This document shows, one piece after another, positions 1 through 9,660 of a stretch of DNA of 18,404 bases. Below the pieces are notes generated by a model. That model worked only from the letters and a program-made list of their open reading frames with translations, had not been told where the DNA came from and searched no databases. Every line of letters begins with the position of its first letter. Position 1 is the stretch's first letter. The DNA comes from Fragilaria crotonensis (taxonomy: Eukaryota; Bacillariophyta; Fragilariophyceae; Fragilariales; Fragilariaceae): positions 1 through 18,404 of the forward strand of contig JAKSYS010000847.1 in assembly GCA_022925895.1 (NCBI GenBank), read 5' to 3'. A program made the translations under genes and the position numbers.

Positions 1-987
<987 letters not shown>

Positions 988-1776
988 AGAAACTCCTACC
1001 AACATTACCAAGGATACAAGGATTACTACTGCTGCTGTTGACAGTCCATCAACCAGCATATTGCTTCTTGTCCCCACTCTAGCATTCCTACTTTTGCAGC
1101 CAATCCAATGCCTGATGAAGCATTCCATACCTCTCCGAAGCACAGACTTCTTATTTACCTCGCCGTGTTGAGTATGATGCATGATCCTGTCCGCCACCAA
1201 GATGAGCAACCTACTGCAGCTAGCTAGTACTACCTACTCAGAGTGTTGTCCCACTCCCTTCCAACAACCAAGATGATGCCAGTATACCCACAGCGCTCCC
1301 CTTTTTCCGACTTCCAACCATCTTCTGGTCGAAGAGTAAACAGTTGCTATCAAGATCCCAAACGCAACTGAATTGACGACACCGACAAACAATTTGAAAA
1401 CTTCTACGGACACTACAACTATGATGATGGACACCTCTACCAAAGGATTACAACCAAAGGCAGTCCGCACAAGCCCTTTCTAGAGGCCACAATTGATAAC
1501 AACCGCAACCATGCTTGCTCAAAGATTAACCTTACATAGCCGCCAAAACGAAGCTTGCCTCAAGCCCTTCAGCGCAACCCGGAATGCGTAACCTAGTAGC
1601 TACAACCTCCGTTCCCTTGTTGAAGCTTTCGTCGGACATGACGACTCTGCCTACGGTTTACAAACCCTTCACCAAGATCTGCTTTCCCTTGTTGAAGCAC
1701 TTGAAGATCTTCTTGGCAATCCCAAAAAAGAGCTACCAAAAGGAACTCAAAAGAAACTCTTGCTCTTCCACCACTT
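988..1776 (+). pseudogene. Decayed continuation of the Asn-rich reading frame
   Basis: After the TGA at 985 the same frame goes on in long open stretches, broken by TGA 1039-1041, TAG 1225-1227, TGA 1369-1371 and TAG 1537-1539. The open segments read like coding DNA, for example TDKQFENFYGHYNYDD near 1385-1430. From about 1540 the coding-like signal moves to another frame, with LLSLVEALEDLLGNPKKELP near 1680-1740, and runs up to the left inverted end of the 8.6 kb element at 1777. I read this as one gene broken by point mutations and at least one indel. Introns could explain some stops, but I see no convincing GT-AG pair at each. A changed genetic code is unlikely because CbbX ends in TAA and the element ORFs end in TGA. 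Product unrecognised. Confidence 0.4.
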
Positions 1777-1801
1777 CATCAGAAGGTGGCGGGTTTTACA
1801 C
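1777..1801 (+). repeat. Left terminal inverted repeat of the 8.6 kb element
   Basis: Twenty-five bases matching the reverse complement of 10365-10389 at 24 positions; the one difference is T against C at position 21. A 10-base part (GGGTTTTACA, 1791-1800) occurs again in inverted form at 2012-2021. Confidence 0.8.
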
Positions 1802-2286
1802 GTAATAGTTTTGGTACATGTACCGTTTTTTTTAGTCCAGTACAGTGTGTACTATTTTTGTACATTGTACAATGTAAGACTCTGTGTAATATCCATTGTA
1901 CTTGTAACTTTGTTTTTGGAGTCCAGTACAGCCATGTACCCTTTCATGGTACACCTAACATCATACTGTCAGTGTACCATAAATGGTTTTGTTGTAACAT
2001 CGTGATGTGGCTGTAAAACCCCTTTTTGATCAAGTGGAACACCCTTTTACATTTCCTTCTGTATACAGTACAACGGTAGTAGCACATCAGTACAGTGCTG
2101 CACTATTGCCAGCAATTGCGGTACAGTCAAGCATACGCTTCCTCCAACCAGTGCTATTTACAACTCAATGAAGGCATTGACTACAGGTTGATTTGTCCTT
2201 TCAAGCGCTGCTGCAAAGCAGCATGATCTATTCTCTCTCAGATTCCATTTGTGCTCCACCTCCCGCCTGCTGCCTCAGACTGTTCA
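1802..2286. other. Left subterminal region of the element, GTAC-rich, no gene
   Basis: No supported gene. The tetramer GTAC occurs 14 times between about 1814 and 2124, where one or two would be expected by chance. Several copies sit in larger palindromes such as GGTACATGTACC and TTGTACATTGTACAA, and AGTCCAGTACAG occurs twice (about 1833 and 1919). Such subterminal repeats are often transposase-binding sites, but that role is inferred here. The short plus-strand ORFs at 1760-2016 have no coding character. Confidence 0.5.
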
Positions 2287-2775
2287 TCAACCACTCCTGG
2301 CATCCCTTGCATTTCTACTAGCTCTGTCCTCTTGTACCATCTCGCACAATTGATTGAATCGGCGAATCCCCTCTTCACTCCAGCCACCATATTCATTGGA
2401 CGCTCCATCAGTATGGTGTGTGTATTTTCCCACAATACGTTTTGACCTTGGCTCCCCATTTCTGTCCTGATGATATCTCTTGATCCACTTGTCAATGTAG
2501 GCGTCATAAAGCAGCAACGCAAACGCCTCATCCGAAACCGTGACAATGAATGCGCCCGTATCACTTGATGTCGCATCAGATATTGTAGCCCTGTACTTCT
2601 TCCTTGTACCCCACGCCCTCTTCCCACACACACATTCTAGCAGTTCACCAGCAAACCACACGAAAGCCTCCTTTTCCTCCGCTGTCTGCGACTGGCAAAG
2701 TTTGCAAAGAGTGTCCATTGAATATGGTGGTGGATCCACCTCATCCACATGATTCTTGATCTTCAGCAGCTTCAT
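2287..2775 (-). CDS. Accessory ORF 2 of the element, 162 aa, unknown function
   Basis: ATG at 2775 overlaps the TGA of the upstream 371-residue ORF by four bases (ATGA). The protein is well ordered: a helical Lys-rich start (KLLKIKNHVDEVD), a Cys-containing segment with LCKLCQ (residues 23-28) and ECVCGKRAWGTRKKYRATIS (residues 47-66), a helix with LLLYDAYIDKWIKRYH, then KYTHH and GGWSEEGIRRFNQLCEMVQE near residues 130-149. The WS.EG..RFN.L pattern is one I associate with ORFs linked to diatom mobile elements, but that is recollection and not a search result. The frame is open upstream of the ATG and reads AQSAQEAAMKLL through it, so the ATG may be internal to one longer protein shared with ORF 1. 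Function unknown. Confidence 0.6.
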   Translation of the reverse strand: MKLLKIKNHVDEVDPPPYSMDTLCKLCQSQTAEEKEAFVWFAGELLECVCGKRAWGTRKKYRATISDATSSDTGAFIVTVSDEAFALLLYDAYIDKWIKRYHQDRNGEPRSKRIVGKYTHHTDGASNEYGGWSEEGIRRFNQLCEMVQEDRASRNARDARSG

Positions 2776-3887
2776 TGCAGCTTCTTGTGCCGACTGTGCG
2801 CATGTGCTCCGTTTGTGTTCAGGGCTCCCATGACAATAGTTTTGTACATCCTCACAAATTGCGGTGCATTGGCCGGCTTCTCTTGATCGATAATCACCTG
2901 CATGACCATATCAAAGTATTCTTTACATGTGATGAACTTGACCCCCCGAAAGATAACCGTTTTCAATGTAACTTGTATGCGGTCTCTGATATTTTTCTTA
3001 GTCAATCCCTTGGCAGCTCTGTAGGACACGGCTCGCCTTTCTTGTTGTAGTAGCGATGTCGTTCCATGTTCAATATCTTCATGACCCTGCAGTTCACCCG
3101 TCCACTCTTGCAGGCCATGGACACCGCGGTTGTCAGTGACAGGGGATGCGTTCCCATGTCCAAGTTGCTGTCCGCCAACTTGCATGCCTTGGATGGGATT
3201 CACGTTTCCGTTCTCAGTTCCTCTTCTGCCGCCACCTCTGCCACCAACAAATGGATAGTCTCTGGATGGAGGCCCTCCATTGTTGACAACACTCCCAGGT
3301 CTAACATTCCTGATTCCAAGTTGGTCTCTGCGTCCGCTGCCAACGTATGGATAGTCTCTGGATGGAGGCCCTCCATTGTTAGCAACGATGCCGGGCCCAA
3401 CATTCACATTTCCAATATGGCGTCCACGTCCACCGCCAGCAACAAAGGGATAGTCTCTGGATGGAGGCCCTCCATTATTCACGACGTCCCCGGGTTCAAC
3501 GTTCACACTTCCAAGTTGGCCTCCACGTCCTTCACCAGCCGATGAAAAGTCTCTGGATGGAGACATTCCATTGCTCCCCCAAACCTCCTCCACGGGGTCA
3601 TCATCATCGCTGATGTCACCGTCTCCCCTGTCTGGTGGCCCTCCTCCCAGTTCTTCCAGCACTGATTTTGTTGGCAAAGTGTTGGCACTTCCTTCTCCTC
3701 TGCGGTCGTTTTCACCAACAATGCCGTCAACTACACTTCCTGCAGTGCGACTACTCCTTGTTGCTCTCTTGCTTCTTGCATTGTTTCCTCCTCGTCTCTT
3801 CTTCTGCACACTCCCGCCATTTTCCACCCCCCTAGTATCTGTTTGTGGGTCCTCATTTTCATCATTCTGCATCCTTTTATGCGTCAT
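2772..3887 (-). CDS. Accessory ORF 1 of the element, 371 aa, with four 32-33 residue repeats
   Basis: The start ATG at 3887 has AACC before it; the TGA is at 2774-2772. Order of parts: a polar acidic start; a basic, nuclear-signal-like segment (QKKRRGGNNARSKR, about residues 28-41); an acidic patch (SDDDDPVEEVW, about 93-103); then about residues 105-220 made of four imperfect repeats around GGPPSRDYPFV...GNVNVGPG, encoded by units of 96-99 bases; and a final ordered part of about 90 residues with LTKKNIRDRIQVTLKTVIFR. The repeat region is Gly/Arg-rich and probably disordered, perhaps binding nucleic acid (inferred). The four-base overlap with ORF 2 suggests either a frameshift that split one gene or coupled translation. 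It lies on the same strand as the transposase-like gene and inside the same inverted ends. No domain recognised. Confidence 0.62.
   Translation of the reverse strand: MTHKRMQNDENEDPQTDTRGVENGGSVQKKRRGGNNARSKRATRSSRTAGSVVDGIVGENDRRGEGSANTLPTKSVLEELGGGPPDRGDGDISDDDDPVEEVWGSNGMSPSRDFSSAGEGRGGQLGSVNVEPGDVVNNGGPPSRDYPFVAGGGRGRHIGNVNVGPGIVANNGGPPSRDYPYVGSGRRDQLGIRNVRPGSVVNNGGPPSRDYPFVGGRGGGRRGTENGNVNPIQGMQVGGQQLGHGNASPVTDNRGVHGLQEWTGELQGHEDIEHGTTSLLQQERRAVSYRAAKGLTKKNIRDRIQVTLKTVIFRGVKFITCKEYFDMVMQVIIDQEKPANAPQFVRMYKTIVMGALNTNGAHAHSRHKKLQ
3245..3575 (-). repeat. Four in-frame 96-99 bp tandem repeats inside accessory ORF 1
   Basis: The core AGTCTCTGGATGGA (plus strand) recurs near 3257, 3353, 3452 and 3548, giving periods of about 96, 99 and 96 bases, all multiples of three. 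The encoded unit is 32-33 residues with invariant SRD, a Gly/Arg stretch and an Asn-Val-Pro-Gly turn. The last copy (highest coordinates) is the most diverged. Confidence 0.85.
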
Positions 3888-4077
3888 GGTTGCTTACCTA
3901 ATGATCTCGACAATGCCTGGCTCTTTTGATACATTTTTTGTGTGAGAAAGCCCGCGTATTTGGTTTCGAATGAGGGCGTACGTTGTACGTAGTCGTGTTA
4001 CACACGACGTCTTACACGTTTGTGTACAATTGTAGTATACTCGGAGTACTTCATACAAGAGTGTACACAATAGTACT

Positions 4078-4438
4078 ACTTCCTGTAACCCTCACGCGGT
4101 GATTGTAGTACTTCGTGTTTGCCACATGGTATTTGAATTGTGTAGTACGATGCTGTGTGTAGGTTGTACTTCTCACTTCCAGCTATGTACAGGTTTTGAA
4201 TTCTTGCACTAGTAACATTCATAGTACAAGTACTACAGGTAGTAGCTATCACACTTCTTTCTGTGACCCTCACGTAGTACGCAGTGACTGTTGTACCAGG
4301 TACTTCATGTTTGCCACATGGTATTTAAAATTTTCAGTATGGTGCTGCATGTCGGTGGTACTTCTTAATTCCAGCTACGTACATGTTTCGAATTCTTGCG
4401 TCTGTGAGGTCAACATTCATTGTACATACATAGTACTA
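4078..4438. repeat. Two-copy direct repeat, unit about 180 bp
   Basis: Copy 1 is about 4078-4237 and copy 2 about 4257-4438. Shared blocks in order are ctgt.accctcacg, gtacttc.tgtttgccacatgg, atg.tg.gt.gg.tgtacttct, ttccagcta.gtaca and gaattcttgc. The copies differ by many substitutions and a few indels, so the duplication is old. Confidence 0.75.
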
Positions 4439-4451
4439 TACTATGTATGTA
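4423..4451. repeat. Perfect 13 bp stem, 3 nt loop hairpin
   Basis: TACATACATAGTA at 4423-4435 is the exact reverse complement of 4439-4451, with CTA between them. It could extrude as a cruciform or mark an internal element end; its role is unknown. Confidence 0.9.
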
Positions 4452-4745
4452 TAAATATTTATGAATCTCAATACTGCTGTTGTTGTTCGTTAACGATGCT
4501 TAATGTCATACGCATTCTACGTAACGTCTAAGAGTTCGAATTTTTATGTTGAAGTCCCACCACATGATAGTTGTATGTGTTTCATTTTTTACTACACAAC
4601 ATAATACCATTCGTTAAGAAATGCGTTAAGTGAGTTTGCAAAGATGCAACTTTTTTCTCGTGTCTTGCCGCTAAGTACATTGAGATTAGTATCGTGTGCT
4701 TTCTCCCGAACATAAACTACTCACCTATGTATCTGACGCACCCAC

Positions 4746-4979
4746 TTACGTTCTACAGATGTATACTGTGCTCTCGTATGTAAGCATGTACGGAGGCATA
4801 TAAAGTCCCACATTGCAGTCTTGTTCAGGAGTGTACAATTCCCATGTCTGTATTTCATAGTAATCGCTGGCATGACCACCACTAGGTCGCACATACAGGT
4901 ACTGTCCTCGTATGGTGTATTTTGCGATACCTTTTCCCGCAATTGCAACACACATCGTACCCTCGTTGCCATTTGCCAT
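4746..4979 (-). CDS. Possible small protein (77 aa) or exon in the element
   Basis: ATG at 4979 follows an in-frame TAA, and the frame ends at a TAA that is itself part of a donor-like GTAAGT, so this could be a complete small ORF or a first exon. The product contains IAGKGIAKYTIRGQYLYV (about residues 13-30), then a Tyr-rich stretch and two late Cys residues. Amino-acid composition looks like a folded beta-rich protein. It sits between the hairpin array and the accessory ORFs, on the same strand as the other element genes. I do not recognise it and it may be chance. Confidence 0.3.
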   Translation of the reverse strand: MANGNEGTMCVAIAGKGIAKYTIRGQYLYVRPSGGHASDYYEIQTWELYTPEQDCNVGLYMPPYMLTYESTVYICRT

Positions 4980-4999
4980 CGCAAATTACGATCTTTTGT

Positions 5000-6440
5000 T
5001 TCCATCCAGAAGCAATTGATTGTAAACGCAATAGCAAAGCGGCTATTCCAATTTTTGATCAGCGAGAGTTGAGATCGGGTTTTGCAAGTGCTACTACCGA
5101 TTCGTTTCCATCCAGAAGCAGTCGATTGTACGCGTGCTTCTGGGTTCCCGATCACAGTTCGTATACGCTATCGCAAAAGGGAGTCGTTTCCATCCGGAAA
5201 CAGCCGAGTGCAGGTGCGACAGAGCAAATCAGCGCTTCCGCATTGTGCTTCTGATCCGTTTTGGTCCAGTCGTCAATTGAACGACGAGGTGCAAGGTGCG
5301 AGGTGCGACGTACTACGTAGTAAGTACGACGACGTGAGGTGCAAGGTGCGAGGTGCGAGGTGCAACATACGTCATACTCGAGGTGCGAGGTGCACAGTTC
5401 GTATCCGCTATCGCTAATACGAGTTGTCGTTTCCATCTGGAAACAGCCGAGTGTAGGTACAACGAACCAAAGCGGCGCTTCTACGTTGTGCTTCTGATTC
5501 GTTTCCATCCAGAAACGGTCAATTGAACGACGAGGTGCAACGTACTACATACTACATACTACGTGAGGTGCGAGGTTCAAGGTGCAGCATACGTCGTGCT
5601 TCTGAGGTGTGAGGTGTGAGGTGAGGCATACGTCATACTTCTGATTTGTTTCCATCCAGAAACGGTCAATTGAACGACTGAACGACGAGGTGCGAGGTGC
5701 AACGTGCATGGTGAACAGTTTGTATCTGCTATCGCAAAACACGAGTCGTTGTTTCCATCCGGAAACAGCCGAGTGTAGGTACGAACCAAAGCGGCGCTTC
5801 TATGTTGTGCTTCTGATTCGTTTCCATCCAGAAACGGTCAATTGAACGACGTGCGAGGTGCGAGGTGCAACGTGGTACTACGTGAGGTGCAAGGTGCGAG
5901 GTGAACAGTTTGTATCTGCTATCGCAACGACTCATCGTTTCCATCTGGAAACAGCCGAGTGTAGGTACGACGAACCAAAGCGGCGCTTCTACGTTGTGCT
6001 TCTGATTTGTTTCCATCCAGAAACGGTCAATTGAACGACGTGCGAGGTGCGAGGTGCGACGTGGTACTACGTGAGGTGCGAGGTGAACAGTTTGTATCTG
6101 CTATCGCTTTCCTCGTCGTTTCCATCAGGAAGCAGCCGAGTGTAGGTACGACGAACCAAAGCGGCGCTTCTACGTTGTGCTTCTGATTTGTTTCCATCCA
6201 GAAACGGTCAATTGAACGACGTGCGAGGTGCGACGTGCGACGTGGTACTACGTGAGGTGCGACGTGCGACGTGCAGCCAACGTGAACAGTTGGTATCTGC
6301 TATCGTTAAATACAAGTCGTTGTTTCAATCAGGAAATAGCCGAGTGGCTGTAGGCGCTTCCGCTTTGTGCTTCTGATTCATTTCCATCCAGAAACGGTCA
6401 ATTGTGCAACGAGGTGCGACTACGACTTCTGATTGTAACC
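5000..6440. repeat. Tandem array of about 190 bp units carrying GTTTCC/GGAAAC hairpins
   Basis: Units begin GTTTCCATCCAGAAACGG at 5501, 5648, 5820, 6009 and 6190, with a close variant at 6380, giving spacings of 147, 172, 189, 181 and 190 bases; more degenerate versions start near 5000 and 5105. Each unit contains in order: this imperfect hairpin; runs of the 7-mers GTGCGAG/GTGCGAC; GTGAACAGTTTGTATCTGC; a second hairpin of type GTTTCC-ATCC-GGAAAC followed by AGCCGAGTGTAGG; and AACCAAAGCGGCGCTTCTACG. Minus-strand ORFs starting METNQKHN appear in each unit, but they are by-products of the repeat. The array lies between the transposase-like gene and the accessory genes. Confidence 0.85.
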
Positions 6441-6583
6441 TGAAAATACCTGATACAGTGCGTTCAATCTGTTTCCATCCAGAAACTGTTGATTGCACTT
6501 GTTGGGTATTTCTGCCACAAAGCGAAACTGTAGTAGCTGTGGCTGGAGTTGTACCAACGACTGGTAGTACCCTGCTTTCTTCG

Positions 6584-6995
6584 ATGACAAGTCTGTCAAG
6601 TGGAGGTCGTATGAGTTCGGAATCTGTCCTCTCTGATGTTTCCGGAAAGTCTCGTAAACGCGAGGCGAAGACGTCCTCTGACCCTCCCAAACGTCGTCGT
6701 GCCTGTACTCCTGCACGACGTTGTTTACTTGCACCTGGTGTCATGGGGGCGAACCTTCCCTGGTGAGCTTTCCCGCTTCATCATTGCTGGGTACGAGAAT
6801 CCTCGTGTCTTTGCTGGCGTTTCGTCTGAGTCTGGGCTCAGTGGTAAAGATCCCAAATTCCGTAAGCAATTCATACCCACGCAACCTCAGGTGGCTGCGG
6901 TTTTGGCAAGATGCATTCCGCGTCATCTGTCTGCAACGTTCACTGACGAGTGTCTTTTGCCATTGTCCTCTTTGTCCTTGTCCTCCGGCTCATGA
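6584..6995 (+). pseudogene. Coding-like plus-strand relic convergent with the transposase-like gene
   Basis: From ATG 6584 the plus strand reads a Ser-rich start and a basic, nuclear-signal-like segment (SGKSRKREAKTSSDPPKRRR, about 6640-6700). In the next frame from about 6745 it reads GELSRFIIAGYENPRVFAGV and then KFRKQFIPTQPQVAAVLARC up to about 6910. Dropping one G from the G5 run near 6745-6749 joins the two parts into one frame, ending at the TGA before 6996. The tail overlaps the 3' end of the minus-strand transposase-like gene. The codon pattern favours this strand, but a minus-strand frame is also open (6420-6734), so the call is tentative. Product unrecognised. Confidence 0.35.
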
Positions 6996-9660
6996 TCCTC
7001 ACTGTCATCCTCGCTGTCTTCAGAATCGGAAAATACCTCATGGTATGATTCGATCACGGCATAGAAACCGGGAGTCGGGATGGTGACCTCTTGGCCGGAA
7101 TGTGGAAGCCCGATCTTGGAGCCCGTGCTTACATTGCACAGATTCAGGAATGCGTGGACGCGAGCGGGGAAGAGATCATCATATCCGTGCCAGTCAACCA
7201 GAGCATAATCAAACCAGGGTTTATCATGGTAGCAGGGATGAGCGCGGTAGATCTGACCATCAGCTGACTTGTATTCTGTATGACAATACAGAATGCGTGG
7301 AGTCACATGGGGGAGCACATATTTTGCAAGGGATGTTGAGACATGAGAGGTCAAGTGGTAGTCCTCGGGAGAGGGATCGTCTGCCTTCTTCTTTTTTGAT
7401 GCATTACGCTTACAGATGATGAGACCGTCAATGTCTTCTTCCAGGGAGAATCTCTTGCCCTGAAGGCGATGAGTGCCGGGAATCACCATGGGCGTTGGGG
7501 ACATGTTGCTGATACTCGATGCGCACTTCCGAATTGCAAGGTTTTCAATGTAACGCATGGCAGCCTGGAGTGTGGATGTTTCTTGACGCTTTTGGGTATT
7601 GCGTGCTGTGACCTTGGAGATGCTTATGTGGGCAGACTCTGCATAGCTACTGTTCATAACCTCGGGGACGCCGAAGTTGAGAATGTCATCATCCATGTGC
7701 AAAACAAGATGTGTCTTGATTGTTGTATTTCCCATGGCACCAGAAAGTCGGGGTGCAACAAACTTCAGGGATCGCATTAGGGATGAGACTGCAAGCCCGG
7801 ATCGAGAAACAGATAGACGCGAGATGCGACTTTGCTTTAGCCATGCCTGCCACTCCAACAAGGAACTCAAAAACATTCTCCAGTCTTTGACAAAGTCAGG
7901 GTTGCTGAGGCTCATGTCCACTTCGACTTCAGATTTGTGAGATGAGTTTGATGAATGGTGCTTCCTTTGCTTCGATGTCTTCGATGACTTGAAGATCTCG
8001 GAAAAGTGCGTAGTATACAACGAGATGAGCATGATGAATATGCAACCAGCATATTCATGCCCGGGTATGTTGGCACCTGATGTAAAACCTTTGGTGATGG
8101 TTGTCTTGGGAACAGTGCGATCACTTTGACGACATACACGCCTGTTGATGTCCAACAACAGATTATCGTACCTCCTGGCGGACTCAGAGGCCTTCCCAAT
8201 TTGCTTGAAAAATGAATTGAGAACATTCTTGAACCAACCCAGGAGAACCAAGTGAGGGATCTCCCCTGGACATGCACCGAAAATCCCACGATTGTTGTGT
8301 GCGCCAAACCTGACCGAATCAAATGCATTGATCAGATACTGTTGTGAATTGGCCTTCAATGACGAGTACTGTCTATTAGCTACCATTTGGTTCACCAAAT
8401 GAGGTGTGCGTTTTGCATATGCCCTGGCCTTAGAATAACCAGATTTCTCAGTTGGACAGACACATGAACGACAAAGCTGGGCGATAGTTGAAGTGCGAGA
8501 TTGGTAATGACCACAAAGAGCATCATGGCCGACAGTATCTCCAACTATGAAAGGAACATAAACATGCAGGTGAACAGGGTACGACTTTCCACGGTAATGG
8601 AGGTTCCATTTCAAGCCGGATTCCTGGAGATCAAGATACCCAGACTCACGTAGAATAAAGTCGATTTGAAGGTGATATTCATCGAGTCGGTAACAAGCTT
8701 CAGAAACATGAGGAGGTCCCACAATGGGTATTGGTGTATTTTGTCTCACTTTGCCAGGTTGGAAAGCACGTTCCTTGACTGGAGTTGTATTGATGAAACC
8801 CAACACCCTCATTGCTGCAGAGGTTTTGCAAATGTCATGCGCCATCAGTCCGTAGGATATGACGATTGGTTCAAGGCTCGATTTGCCACCACCACCGATG
8901 TCGCAGGTTGTCTTATCGATTGCAAACACGCAGGGAAGTAACATATCCTCAGGTTTCTTTATCAGCAAGTCATACGTTTTCAGGTAGGACCTGCCTGTAT
9001 TGATGTCACCCAAAACTGAACCAGATGGTCGCGCGAATGGGTTCACGTCCAGATTGTCGGGGTCGTGAAATGTATAGTTCTCGTCTCTGTTCAGCTCAGC
9101 ACATGAAAGGAGTGAATTAAAAACGGCATGGGCACTGAAATAAACAACATCAACGTAGCAGTTAGAGTATGGGAGATAAAGCTGCTTCAACATGGGAGTC
9201 AAACCTTCAAAGTCCACACGATCACGGAACTTGTCCATTACAGTCTTGCAAGAACTGATGGGGATGTCACGGAAGGAGTGTCCTCGAGAGCATGATCTGA
9301 CTGCCCACTTCATCACCTCATCGTATGCAATCATCGGGCATCTCAATCTCTTCAACGTCTGGAGGAGGTCAACCTGGACCTCCTCTTCCAAAGAAAATGT
9401 CAATAGATTGAGACCATCATCATCATCCCTCTTGGACCATGCGTCACCAAATGTATTGGGGAAAAGGGGTGGTGAATCAGAATTGTCCGACGACGACAGT
9501 GCAACAGCATTGCTGCTATCAGGATGTTCCGATTCCTTGTTGTTCAAGGTGGCATTCACAGCATCGGTGAATAAGGTCATCTCACGGTCATCATCCAGAT
9601 CTGAAAAAAGTGGAAGTACCAAGATCTTCATCATCATCAGGTAGACGTGCATAGGCATCT
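6923..9660 (-). CDS. Transposase-like protein, Plavaka/CACTA-like DDE type (tentative), main part
   Basis: This frame holds about 900 coding residues and ends with TGA at 6923. Numbering the open frame from 9745, visible motifs are: AIDKTT (275-280), followed by a region ending RVLGFI (313-318), as expected around a first catalytic Asp with D277; GDTVGHDALCGHY (402-414); a CRSCVCPT cysteine knot (425-432); GIFGACPGEIPHLVLLGWFK (487-506); KGFTSGANIPGHEYAG (552-567); and ESAHISISKVTARNTQKR (703-720), which resembles the E..HI..K..Y..TN.R block of Plavaka transposases. It ends in a very acidic tail (about 905-928). These patterns are from memory of the family. The real start lies upstream in another frame: the first 45 or so residues of this open frame are an antisense-like artefact, and the zinc-finger ORF supplies the true N terminus. 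Alternative: another CACTA-related or unclassified diatom family. Confidence 0.62.

Larger units (their letters stand above)
3888..4745. other. Intergenic part of the element: GTAC-rich, with a diverged 180 bp tandem duplication
   Basis: No supported gene. About twenty GTAC sites lie between 3975 and 4440. Two diverged copies of one segment follow each other (about 4078-4237 and 4257-4438), sharing CCTCACG, TTTGCCACATGGTATTT, CCAGCTA.GTACA and GAATTCTTGC in the same order. The second copy runs into a perfect 13 bp stem hairpin (4423-4451). The short ORFs here change frame with the repeats and show no coding pattern. Confidence 0.6.

Noticed and set aside
3066-3545. 159-residue plus-strand ORF and the shorter antisense frames at 3571-3945
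   Set aside because: They mirror the repeat region of accessory ORF 1; the minus-strand product has a good start context and an ordered C terminus.
5152-6016. Repeated minus-strand ORFs starting METNQKHN
   Set aside because: Each array unit gives the same short ORF because the nucleotides repeat; the hairpins and heptamers explain the conservation better, and the frames break between units.
5000-6440. CRISPR-like array
   Set aside because: The spacing is irregular (147-191), the spacers are themselves repeats, there are no cas genes, and the genome is eukaryotic.
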